NCBI RefSeq assembly: GCF_002019595.1
Contig: NZ_KV917369.1
Span: 5,314,326-5,378,325 of the forward strand
Direction of reading: 5' to 3'
Origin: Priestia abyssalis
Lineage (GTDB): Bacteria; Bacillota; Bacilli; Bacillales; Bacillaceae_H
Length of the DNA: 64,000 nt
Within the stretch, counting starts at the first letter, position 1; every line of letters begins with the position of its first letter. The notes under the pieces were generated by a model. It saw only the letters and a program-made list of their open reading frames with translations. It made no database searches and was not told the origin of the DNA. Of this stretch, positions 50,497 to 58,432 are shown one piece after another. Both the position numbers and the translations under genes were made by a program.

Positions 50497-51498
50497 ATGG
50501 TAGGAATTGATATAAAAAAAAGGGGAATTATAGATGCAAAAGTAACAGAACAAAGTAAAGGGATAGCTATATTACTGGTTATCCTTGGACATCTACATAT
50601 TATCCCTCGTTCTGGGGCTTGGGGAGTAGCCATATTCTTACTCTTGTCTGGTTTTGGTTTGACTCAATCTTATTTAAAAAATGGTTTAAACAATTTTTTG
50701 GCAAAACGTCTTAGTAAAGTTATCTTACCTTATTTTATTGTTACTTCCGTTTGGTTAATTTTAGATACCTTTATATTGAATAAACACTATTCATTCATTA
50801 CTATTATCCTAGGATTAAGTGGATTAGACTTTAAAGCAACTATTGATGCAAGCATGTGGTACATAACTTACATTATATTATGGTATCTAATGTTTTATTT
50901 AGTTTTTAAATTTAGCATGAACACAATTGTTAGACTGGCTATACTTTTTAGTTTTGCCAGCCTCCTTGGAATCCTGGATATAAAATTGAATATATTCGCA
51001 TATGGTTCTGGAGCTTATCTCTATATATTTGAGTTTCCTTTAGGAGTATTATTTGGAATTCTTTATTCCAAAATTATTGATATAAAAATTAATAAATTAA
51101 TGGTATCTGTTGCTTCAATTACCATTTTAAGTTTTCTGTTATTTTTCTTTTTTTTAAATCAGTTGAACCAAGCCGGTTTTTACGCTGAACTTTGTTATGC
51201 GTTGTCCAATTTAGCATGTGGCATTGGAATTATAAGCTTCTTATCCTTTATTTCATTTTATAAAATCTCTAGTCATATACTGTTATTTCTAGGTAGTATA
51301 TCCTATGAACTCTATTTGCTCGAATGGGCTTTCTTAGCTAAATATAAAATATTTGATGGCATTAAAGATACAAATTATATAGGTTATCTAGTGACTTATT
51401 TTACTTTCATTATCATACTTAGTTTTTTTATTAAAAAATTTATGGGTGCCACTTTCACCACCCGAAGTTTATCGAAATCCCGCTCCCGAATAAAATAG
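50497..51498 (+). CDS. Acyltransferase 3 family membrane protein (second copy)
   Basis: A 333-residue polytopic acyltransferase-3 protein. The N-terminal EQSKGIAILLVILGHLHI contains the conserved His and the following SGFGLTQSYLKN region is typical of O-acetylating enzymes. It is only distantly like the copy at 46296 and even more AT-rich. It has its own AAGGAGAA site and 244 nt upstream without a clear promoter. It may acetylate the same glycan at another position; this is inferred from the neighbourhood. Confidence 0.85.
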   Translation: MVGIDIKKRGIIDAKVTEQSKGIAILLVILGHLHIIPRSGAWGVAIFLLLSGFGLTQSYLKNGLNNFLAKRLSKVILPYFIVTSVWLILDTFILNKHYSFITIILGLSGLDFKATIDASMWYITYIILWYLMFYLVFKFSMNTIVRLAILFSFASLLGILDIKLNIFAYGSGAYLYIFEFPLGVLFGILYSKIIDIKINKLMVSVASITILSFLLFFFFLNQLNQAGFYAELCYALSNLACGIGIISFLSFISFYKISSHILLFLGSISYELYLLEWAFLAKYKIFDGIKDTNYIGYLVTYFTFIIILSFFIKKFMGATFTTRSLSKSRSRIK

Positions 51499-51556
51499 AA
51501 ACGCTTAGTCAAAACTTAGTGAGAATGACAAATCGATTTCTGAAAGGGGCTTTTCC

Positions 51557-51697
51557 ATGGAACAGAACGATCATTATCCGATTGCGAATTTACATACTGA
51601 CCAATTGGACAAAATTCGTGATTTGGAACAACAGTTGAACCAAGGAACCAATGAGAAGATTGTATTGATTGCGTATCATCAGGAAGAAAGTCAGTAA
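51557..51697 (+). CDS. Small protein, 46 residues
   Basis: A short gene with a good AAAGGGG site 7 nt before the ATG and a strong terminator shortly after it. The product is soluble and acidic (PIANLHTDQLDKIRDLEQQL, then KIVLIAYHQEE), with one helix and one strand. The pattern resembles short conserved Bacillus proteins of unknown function, but I cannot name it. Confidence 0.65.
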   Translation: MEQNDHYPIANLHTDQLDKIRDLEQQLNQGTNEKIVLIAYHQEESQ

Positions 51698-51733
51698 AAA
51701 ACAATCTGCAAACGAATTGAAACACCGCGAAAT

Positions 51734-51777
51734 AAAAAGCGAGCAAGTGATGAAAAAATATCACTTTGCTCGCTTTT
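51734..51777 (+). terminator. Terminator of the 46-residue protein gene
   Basis: AAAAGCGAGCAAGTGAT pairs with ATCACTTTGCTCGCTTTT around an A-rich loop. T-runs lie on both sides. Confidence 0.8.
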
Positions 51778-51783
51778 CTACAT

Positions 51784-51799
51784 AGTGACTGTCACCACC
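51784..51799 (-). repeat. REP-like palindrome, copy 2 (inverted)
   Basis: AGTGACTGTCACCACC is the reverse complement of the core GGTGGTGACAGT of the copy at 53489. It lies on the left border of the decayed comM/transposase block. Confidence 0.5.
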
Positions 51800-51853
51800 G
51801 GAAATAAAAGGTGAAAAACAAACTACTTTGGATTTCACTTCAGGTTCACATAG

Positions 51854-52837
51854 CCCTTCACCCATCCCAATGATTTTCAAAACATTCACGGTCATCAGCA
51901 AGCAAAACGCGCATTAGAAATCGCAGCTGCAGGGGCTCATCATGTGTTAATGACAGACCCTCCTGGCTGTGGAAAGAGCTTGCTGGCAGAAACGTTTCCT
52001 TCTATTCTTCCCGTTTTGACAACAGAGGCTCAATTAGAAATGATGAGCTTATATCAATTGGCTCATACATCCCCTCCCGCTTTTCGTTTTCCCCCGTTTC
52101 GTCAGCCTCACCACTCTGCTTCTTCCGTTTCTATTGTCGGCGGAGGCTCTTATCCGAAACCAGGTGAAGTGTCACTCGCTCACCGCGGTGTACTCTTTTT
52201 AGATGAAATGGCTGAATTTACGAAGAAAACGCTGGATATGCTGCGGCAGCCTCTTCAATCCGGAAACATTACCATCAGCCGTACTCATTCAACCGTCACC
52301 TATCCAGCCCGCTTCATTTTAATTGGAGCCATGAATCCTTGTCCATGCGGCCACTTACATTCAAGAACCCACTATTGCACATGTACCGATAAACAAATTC
52401 AAGCGTATCAAAATCGGGTATCCGGTCCCATTTATGATCGAATGGACATTTTACTGCAACTGCAGCCGGTTAACTTAGATAAAGAGGCGAATTCATCTGC
52501 TGAAACATCTACTGTTATGAGAGACCGAATTATGAAGGCCAGGGAACGACAATACACACGTTACGGACAAGAAGTCTGTAACGGATATGTACCATATGAA
52601 CAGCTGTTGGATTTACATCCGCTTACCTCCGAGCAACGAAAAATGCTTCAGCAAGTATCAAGCAAACAACATTGGAGCAATCGCGTCCAAACGAAAATCG
52701 TCCGGCTTGCCCGAACGATTTCAGATTTGCAAGGAGAAGAAGCTATTTCAAATAAAGCCATTTGGGAAGCAATGTCTTTAAGAAGAACGAACACCGTGAA
52801 AAAAAGAAAAGGAAAAGCGAAGTGGCATAATGGGTAG
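51854..52837 (+). pseudogene. 5'-truncated comM/yifB-like Mg-chelatase AAA+ gene
   Basis: The frame is open from after a TAG at 51851 and resembles the second two thirds of YifB/ComM, a AAA+ helicase used in transformation. The match begins NDFQNIHGHQQAKRALEIAA and continues through FLDEMAEF (Walker B), AMNPCPCGH and the C-terminal Mg-chelatase domain. The first 170 residues (Lon-like S5 domain) are absent. The Walker A loop reads TDPPGCGKS, lacking the first glycine of GxxxxGK[ST]. There is no ribosome binding site near any start. The 3' end overlaps the next frame by 8 nt, as if once translationally coupled. It is probably non-functional. Confidence 0.75.
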
Positions 52838-53129
52838 AGTAAAAAGAACTTGGGTACCTGATGCGTTTTATCATATTGTAAGCAGGGGAAATAGACGAGA
52901 TCCCTTATTTCAAGGCCAGCGAGATTTTCATGTCTTTCTTCACAACCTGTCGCAAATACATGAAAAAATCCCTTTCGAACTGGCTTCATATTGTTTCATG
53001 ACCAATCATTATCATTTGCAGCTGCGCTCACAGGAAGAACATATCTCGAAGGTCATGGCTCTTATCAATAAACGATACGCTAATTACTACAATGCGCGCT
53101 ACCGCTTGTGCGGGCATAGACGACCATAG
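52830..53129 (+). pseudogene. Truncated REP-associated tyrosine transposase (Y1/IS200-like)
   Basis: The 99-codon frame encodes the N-terminal half of a Y1 HUH transposase of the RAYT type. It has the start RTWVPDAFYHIVSRGNRR, the phenylalanine-rich FHVFLHNL region and the metal-binding HUH motif in MTNHYHLQL. After RYRLCGH the family should go on for about 80 residues with the catalytic Tyr; here the sequence changes abruptly and stops. The last bases coincide with the antisense toxin gene at 53080-53205, so the 3' part was replaced or deleted. It cannot be active by itself. Confidence 0.8.
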
Positions 53130-53205
53130 TTACGACTAATGTTAATACTCCTATCAGTACAAGACTGAATTGAGCTACTAAGCTTAATGCTTCATATGTC
53201 GTCAT
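53080..53205 (-). CDS. Holin-like toxin family small membrane protein
   Basis: A 41-residue protein, too short for routine gene finding. It starts MTTYEALSLVAQFSLVLIGV and consists of one membrane segment, as in the putative holin-like toxin (Hol-Tox) family of type I toxin-antitoxin systems. A very strong GGGAGGTG site lies 6 nt before the ATG. The first 32 residues fit the family. The tail ARTSGSAHCSN is read from the antisense strand of the truncated transposase, so the reading frame runs on into foreign sequence. An antitoxin RNA was not identified. Confidence 0.65.
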   Translation of the reverse strand: MTTYEALSLVAQFSLVLIGVLTLVVTMVVYARTSGSAHCSN

Positions 53206-53311
53206 CAATACCACCTCCCTTCTCATCGGGAAGTGGTCAACCGCCCACCCTGCTTTATGTAATTGCTTCTATTATCCTAGTACTTTCTCATTAGAAAATC
53301 GATCCATAACC
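53206..53311. other. Leader region of the holin-like toxin gene
   Basis: GGGAAGTGGTCAACCGCCCA (53228) is a stretch that recurs upstream of such toxins in my recollection. On the minus strand GATAAT near 53270 could be a -10. Nothing else is supported. Confidence 0.25.
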
Positions 53312-53356
53312 AAAAGGAGAGCCCATTGCCACTTAAGCAATCGACTCTCCTTTTTT
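53312..53356. terminator. Hairpin with T-run
   Basis: AAAAGGAGAG pairs with CTCTCCTTTT; an inner ATTGC/GCAAT stem continues it. It is the hairpin part of the REP-like unit that continues at 53371. Confidence 0.65.
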
Positions 53357-53370
53357 ATTGCCAAAACCAT

Positions 53371-53400
53371 TCGACAATCTTCGGGTGGTAACACCTATCC
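53371..53400 (+). repeat. REP-like palindrome, copy 3
   Basis: TCGACAATCTTCGGGTGGTA followed by ACACCTATCC. It is nearly the same as copy 4 at 53489 but has lost the GACAGTGG part. Confidence 0.55.
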
Positions 53401-53450
53401 CATTCCATTGTAGCAAGTTCTAGTCGATCATTCCTCTGAAAATATAAAAA

Positions 53451-53490
53451 GAAAAGTCCCACAGAGATTTCTCTCTCCATGAGACTTTTC
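53451..53490 (-). terminator. Terminator of the 1066-aa S-layer gene
   Basis: GAAAAGTC pairs with GACTTTTC, extended by AGAGA/TCTCT. On the minus strand it ends in TTTTTATATTTTC. Confidence 0.75.
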
Positions 53491-53524
53491 GACAATCTTT
53501 GGGTGGTGACAGTGGCACCTATCC
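53489..53524 (+). repeat. REP-like palindrome, copy 4
   Basis: TCGACAATCTTTGGGTGGTG followed by ACAGTGGCACCTATCC. The core GGTG-CCACTGTCAC-type palindrome is best preserved here. It sits between the stop codon of the S-layer gene and its terminator, as copy 1 does. Confidence 0.6.
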
Positions 53525-53543
53525 TAACTGTGCACTTGCCTAA

Positions 53544-56500
53544 TTAGTTTGCAACATCTGCATCAGTTGCAGAAAGAGAACCTGCAACATTTGCAGATAA
53601 GTCTACAAGTGTATTAGCAGCAACCGTTACAGTAACGTTACCTGAAGCAGCTAAAGGAGCACTTAATGTTAACTCAATTACATTGTCATCAGCAGTTGCT
53701 CCAGTAGCAACGCTAGCAACTGTTTGAGCTGCTACAGCAGAACCTGCTAAAGTGTATTTACCAGCAGTGAAATCAGATGCAGAATCATCAATTGCTTCAG
53801 ATAAAGTTAATGTGATTTTGCTACCGCTGTATACAGCATTTGTAATTGTTGGAGCTGTATTATCATTGCTCTTAATTGTAATAACTTCTGCAAAGGTAGT
53901 ACCTGCTTCTTCTAAAAGAATATCTACATTATAGCCAACTTTAATGTCTCGAAGTTGTTCTTCAGTGATATCACTTGTATCAGTACCATCATAAACATCT
54001 CCACCAGAAACTAACTTGTAGATTGTTCCACCAACAGTAACTGTTTTTTCACTTGGATCAACTGCAGTTACTTTACCAGTAACAAGCTCAGCTGGAGCAA
54101 CTTTAATATCTTCAACTAATTCAGAGCTATCATTAACTGCTAGAACTACTGAATCACCTTTGCTGATAGAACGAGAAAGTTTATCTACTTTATAAGTCTT
54201 TTCTTGTCCTTCAACTAAAGCTTTAATTTCCACTACTTTGCCATCTGCATTTTTCAATATGCTTGTAATAACTGCGTTGAAATCAGTTTTATCACTAGCA
54301 TCGTCTTGCTTGATAACTAAGTAATCAACATTACCATCTTTATCAGCATATACATCGGCAGCTAAAATATCAAAGCCTGCTTTTGAAAGCTCGCCCCAAG
54401 TAGTGATAGTGATATCATCTGCATCTGGATCAAACTCACCAGAATCTATAACGCCATCGTTATCTTTATCTGTAAAACCTTCAGAAGCATTATAAACTAC
54501 TGTATCAGATTGCAAACGATATTTTGTACCACCAGTTGTTGTTACATAGCTATCATCAAGCTCTAACTTCGTAGTTAATGCTGCTGGAGTAAAGAATTCT
54601 AATTCTTTAACTTGATCAGAAGAATTTACTGTATAATCAATGATTAAATCATTTGTATTTGTAGATGTTAAAGTTTTAATTGTTGCACCAATTTTTGTAA
54701 AAGTGCTATCTACAGCAATTAAATCAAAACCGCCGCCATTTGCTACTAATCTAAACTCTTCAATTTCTGTAGTAGTACCAGGATAGTTTTCATCTACCTC
54801 GTATTCCAGGTTTACTTTAGGTGATACAGTGTTATTAGTAACTGTGATTTTATCTAAAGTGCTTACACGGAATGATTTAAGTACACTTGCACCTTTTTCA
54901 TTTTTCAACTCTAATTCTAAAGTTCCGCGATCTGCAAGATTGTTATCTAAATATGCAAGGATGTTCTCGACATTATATGCTGATAAAGTATCTTTATCAA
55001 CGTCTCCTTCAGTACCTTCAAGATAAACAACATTACCGTATCTATCTAAGTAAGCAGTTACTTTTCCACCAGCTTGGAATTCTTCTGCTTTATCAGCATC
55101 AAGAGTTTTGAATTCATCGCCATCTAGATATTTTGCAGTTCCAAACTCATTAGCAAGGAAATCATAATTCTTACCATCAATTTTAATTTTATCAAAGTAA
55201 ACTGTTTCAATTTCACCAGAAACTGAATTGTTATATACTTCAGCTACTCCATCTCCACCATTAGAGCTGCTATCGTAGTAAACTACATCGCCTTTTTTAA
55301 GATCGCTAGCTTTGATTGTTTTTCCATCTTTGAATAAGATGTAATCTTCTAAATCAAGCTCATCGTCATCAGCTGCAATAGCTACTTCTCCGTCCATTTT
55401 TTCCACTACGAAGAAGTTATCCCAATCATAGGAAACGATAAATTCTACTTCTCCATTATCGTTAAAGAATACTTTAGCATAGTCATATTCAGCACCATCA
55501 ACACCGATAGTTGTAGAAGAATCATTGTTATAGAAAGATAGAGTATCAGCTAATTTGTACTCTTTACCATCAATTTCGATTTTACCATTCTCGCTACCTG
55601 TACGAGTTTTAGTTACTTCTAATGAACCAGTTACAACTTCTTTATCGTCGAAAGTAACTTTTTGTAAGTCTCTGTCCTTATCGTACCATACACGAGTGTC
55701 AGCACCTAGAGATGCTTGGAAATCAAATTCTGTTTCTTTAGGAACGTTTATTGTTACTCCACCTACAACGAATTTGCGGTCTTCAACATCAACATCAGTA
55801 ATACGACCTTCAGCAAATCCTGGACGTTGGAATGTAAATTCAGCTACTTCACTACCGGCATTTACAGTAACTGTATAGTCTGTTAAGCGTGCGATTTCAT
55901 CTTTTGCACCGCTAGTAGTATCTTTTTCAAACAATGTAATTGTTGCAGTTTTTCCATCATGGCCTAATTCAACTGCTTCAATCCCAACACGCTCAAGTGT
56001 TTTTGTATTTTTAATTTGAATTTGAGATTTATCTAATTCTGAGATAGATTTATTGAATTTAACTTCTAAATAACGACCATCTTCAGTAAGCGCACTTACA
56101 CTCTCAATCGCTAACTCACCAATAACCGCTTGTTGCGCACGGTAAACAAACGCTGCGAACTGACCACGTTTTACTGTTTCAGTTGGGCGGAAGTTGCCGT
56201 CAGCAACTACAGTGATGCCGTTTTCAGCTAAGATTTGGATATATTCACGTTGGCTCTCATGAGCTTTGTCTAAGTCTTTGATTTCAACTGTAGAACCTTC
56301 AACATGTTTTAAGTCAAAGTGTTCAACAATGATTTTCGCCATTTGTTGACGAGTTAATTTTGCGTAAGGGTTTAATTTCCCGTTAGCACCTGTCATAACA
56401 CCAGCAGCGTTTACTTCGTAAGCCGCTTTTGTTAATTCAGCATCAGTTGTAGGAACGTCAGAGAATACTTGTTCCATTTTACCTTCGCCCTCGATTAGAC

Positions 56501-56744
56501 GAGCGAATACTACTGCTGCTTGACGGCGAGTTAATTCACCGTACATGTCGAACTTGCCATCTTTACCGATGAAAGTTCCTTGTGCTGCTAAAGCGTTGAT
56601 TGCTTCTTCAAATTGGTGACCTGCAGGAACATCAGAGAAAGATGGTGTTGCTGCACTTGCTACTGGTGCTACAGCGCTTGCTACTACAGCTGCTGTTACA
56701 GTACCAGCTACGAATTTACGATAAGACTTTGGTTGGTAAGCCAT
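53544..56744 (-). CDS. SLH-domain S-layer protein (1066 aa)
   Basis: Probably the major S-layer protein: the largest SLH protein, strong promoter, highly biased codons. The signal peptide (YRKFVAGTVTAAVVASAVAP, cleavage near ASA|AT) is followed by three SLH repeats (about 33-210). The remaining 850 residues are beta-rich, very acidic (Asp, Glu, Ser, Thr) and without cysteine in the parts read. A calcium-loop-like DKDNDGVIDSGE lies near residue 760. The last 90 residues resemble an SbsA Ig module (NAVYSGSKITLTLSEAIDDS). The N-terminal 210 residues are nearly identical to those of the 814-aa protein at 34199. GGGAGG lies 10 nt before the ATG. Confidence 0.92.
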   Translation of the reverse strand: MAYQPKSYRKFVAGTVTAAVVASAVAPVASAATPSFSDVPAGHQFEEAINALAAQGTFIGKDGKFDMYGELTRRQAAVVFARLIEGEGKMEQVFSDVPTTDAELTKAAYEVNAAGVMTGANGKLNPYAKLTRQQMAKIIVEHFDLKHVEGSTVEIKDLDKAHESQREYIQILAENGITVVADGNFRPTETVKRGQFAAFVYRAQQAVIGELAIESVSALTEDGRYLEVKFNKSISELDKSQIQIKNTKTLERVGIEAVELGHDGKTATITLFEKDTTSGAKDEIARLTDYTVTVNAGSEVAEFTFQRPGFAEGRITDVDVEDRKFVVGGVTINVPKETEFDFQASLGADTRVWYDKDRDLQKVTFDDKEVVTGSLEVTKTRTGSENGKIEIDGKEYKLADTLSFYNNDSSTTIGVDGAEYDYAKVFFNDNGEVEFIVSYDWDNFFVVEKMDGEVAIAADDDELDLEDYILFKDGKTIKASDLKKGDVVYYDSSSNGGDGVAEVYNNSVSGEIETVYFDKIKIDGKNYDFLANEFGTAKYLDGDEFKTLDADKAEEFQAGGKVTAYLDRYGNVVYLEGTEGDVDKDTLSAYNVENILAYLDNNLADRGTLELELKNEKGASVLKSFRVSTLDKITVTNNTVSPKVNLEYEVDENYPGTTTEIEEFRLVANGGGFDLIAVDSTFTKIGATIKTLTSTNTNDLIIDYTVNSSDQVKELEFFTPAALTTKLELDDSYVTTTGGTKYRLQSDTVVYNASEGFTDKDNDGVIDSGEFDPDADDITITTWGELSKAGFDILAADVYADKDGNVDYLVIKQDDASDKTDFNAVITSILKNADGKVVEIKALVEGQEKTYKVDKLSRSISKGDSVVLAVNDSSELVEDIKVAPAELVTGKVTAVDPSEKTVTVGGTIYKLVSGGDVYDGTDTSDITEEQLRDIKVGYNVDILLEEAGTTFAEVITIKSNDNTAPTITNAVYSGSKITLTLSEAIDDSASDFTAGKYTLAGSAVAAQTVASVATGATADDNVIELTLSAPLAASGNVTVTVAANTLVDLSANVAGSLSATDADVAN

Positions 56745-56859
56745 TGAGTTATTTCCTCCCTTGGTAAGTTAAAAAAGTATTTCAAACTGAAATTAAGAGT
56801 CTTTTTATCTATGTATCTCTGTTTCTCTTAACAACAGTCCACTAACAATTACAAATAAT

Positions 56860-56888
56860 AGTATAGATAGTCACAGGTTTAATGTCAA
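56860..56888 (-). promoter_or_regulatory. Strong sigma-A promoter of the 1066-aa S-layer gene
   Basis: On the minus strand TTGACA (56883-56888, perfect) and TATACT (56860-56865) are 17 nt apart. The transcript leader would be about 110 nt. Confidence 0.8.
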
Positions 56889-57136
56889 TATTTTTAAAAA
56901 CTGGGAAAATGATGAATATATGAACGTTTTGTGTCCATCCTATTTCCTACAATTCTTCCAGATGAAACATCAACTAGAAAACCTTACCTTTTATTTTACA
57001 TTATTTACTGCATATTTCAACATTTTTTACATAACTTTGTAGATTTTTAGTAAATAATGCGCATGATATCAGGCTTCCTCCCCCATAACCAACAGGATTA
57101 ATATATGAAGGGGTTTATTTTCCTATGACACTATTT

Positions 57137-57153
57137 TGTTACATAACTGTAAA
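57137..57153 (+). promoter_or_regulatory. WalR box upstream of the SLH endopeptidase gene
   Basis: TGTTACATAACTGTAAA fits TGTWAH-N5-TGTWAH at every defined position. The downstream gene encodes an NlpC/P60 endopeptidase, the class of enzyme that WalR controls in Bacillus. Confidence 0.6.
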
Positions 57154-57196
57154 ATAACTATTCTGACTTTTATGTTAGACTTATTTCAGTAAGAAA

Positions 57197-57224
57197 CGAC
57201 ATAAAAACGACATGAAATCGACAT
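57197..57224 (+). repeat. Three CGACAT direct repeats with 11-bp phasing
   Basis: CGACAT occurs at 57197, 57208 and 57219, each separated by 5 nt, just upstream of the endopeptidase gene. The last copy overlaps TCGACA, a possible -35, with TAATTT 17 nt on. Helical phasing suggests binding of a response regulator. Confidence 0.55.
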
Positions 57225-57264
57225 AGAACGAGTAATATATTAATTTTGGGTTTGAGGTGTACAT

Positions 57265-58266
57265 ATGATTAAACGAACGATATTTGGAATAGTTTCAAGT
57301 TTTTGCATTATTTTTTCGGCAAATGGACAAGCATCCGCACAATCGAACGAAGATTTAGTGAATTTAGAGAAAATAGTCCCAGCGGCAAAGAAATACATCG
57401 GTGTTCCTTATAAATATGGAGGAACGACAGCAAGCGGCTTTGACTGCTCCGGCTATATCCGCCAAGTATTTAATGAAGTGGGCGTTTCCCTTCCTCGTAC
57501 AGCAGCAGAAATGTATAAAAAAGGAACAAGCGTATCTAAAAGCGACTTGCATGTAGGCGATCTTGTTTTCTTCAACACGACAGGCAAACCGGCATCGCAT
57601 GCAGGCATTTACATAGGAAACGGGCAATTCATCCATGCCTCTTCTTCTAAAGGGATTACAATCACCAATTTAAACGACCCTTATTATTGGGGACCAAAAT
57701 ACATAGGCGCCAAGCGAATTGTCGCTTCTCAATTAGATGAAGGCCAATTCCGTGACATCGCCACTTCCTTCTGGGCACATGATGAAATTAAAAAGCTTGC
57801 TCAAGATAAAATCGCATTAGGTTATGAAGGCGACTACTTCAAACCACATGAAGAAATTACACGTGCGGAAGTTGCGGCTTTATTGGCAAAAGCATTAAAG
57901 CTGAATATGTCAAATCGCACCCAAAGCTTTAAAGATGTACCTGCAAGTCACTGGGCTAACGGTGCCATCAACGCCGTGCGCAGCGCAGGTGTCATGCAAG
58001 GCGGTCAAGACGGAAACTTCCGTCCGGAAGACGTGTTAACACGCGCTCAATTATCAGCTGTATTAGTTCGTGCGTTTGAATTAAATTCTTCTGCCGGTGC
58101 AACAGACTTCACAGACGTGGAATCAGAGCATTGGGCACATACATACATCGAGAAATTATCCGCTTCCGGCATCACAACAGGTTATGCGGACCAAACATTC
58201 AAACCAGAAAATGATGTGAATCGTTCACAATTTGCTGCGTTCTTATATCGCGGACTAGAGAAATAA
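57265..58266 (+). CDS. SLH-anchored NlpC/P60 endopeptidase
   Basis: A DL-endopeptidase that cuts peptidoglycan stem peptides. The 333-residue protein has a signal peptide (cleavage near ASA|QSN), a C40 domain (about 30-150) with Cys61 (GFDCSGYIRQVF), His112 (ASHAGIYIG) and His124 (QFIHASS), and three SLH repeats (about 165-333). The order catalytic domain first, SLH last is opposite to the amidase at 23816. It is likely WalR-controlled and divergent from the main S-layer gene, so wall opening and S-layer growth could be coordinated. The ATG follows GAGGTG. Confidence 0.95.
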   Translation: MIKRTIFGIVSSFCIIFSANGQASAQSNEDLVNLEKIVPAAKKYIGVPYKYGGTTASGFDCSGYIRQVFNEVGVSLPRTAAEMYKKGTSVSKSDLHVGDLVFFNTTGKPASHAGIYIGNGQFIHASSSKGITITNLNDPYYWGPKYIGAKRIVASQLDEGQFRDIATSFWAHDEIKKLAQDKIALGYEGDYFKPHEEITRAEVAALLAKALKLNMSNRTQSFKDVPASHWANGAINAVRSAGVMQGGQDGNFRPEDVLTRAQLSAVLVRAFELNSSAGATDFTDVESEHWAHTYIEKLSASGITTGYADQTFKPENDVNRSQFAAFLYRGLEK

Positions 58267-58270
58267 AAAA

Positions 58271-58311
58271 GAGGAAGCCCCAAGCCTAAAGAACAGGCTT
58301 GGGGCTTCCTC
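58271..58311 (+). terminator. Hairpin after the SLH endopeptidase gene
   Basis: GAGGAAGCCCCAAGCCT and AGGCTTGGGGCTTCCTC form a 17-bp perfect stem. The T-run is supplied by repeat copy C, whose CTCCTG overlaps the end. Confidence 0.85.
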
Positions 58312-58372
58312 CTGAAAATGAACCGTCATGAGAAATTCAGTAAAACCAAGGATTAATTGACGATTCATTTTA
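58308..58372 (+). repeat. GAACCGTC palindromic repeat, copy C
   Basis: It reads CTCCTGAAAATGAACCGTCA ... TTGACGATTCATTTTAGTTT. It follows the gene's own hairpin in the same way as copies A, B and D. Confidence 0.7.
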
Positions 58373-58432
58373 GTTTAAAAACAAGGTCAAAGCTGTCTTG
58401 AAGACGAATAATTACAATTTCAATCCCCTCAT

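Noticed and set aside
57197-57224. CGACAT repeats as a short CRISPR or PhoP box
   Set aside because: Units of 6 bp with 5-bp spacers are too small for CRISPR, and they do not match the PhoP pattern TTHACA.
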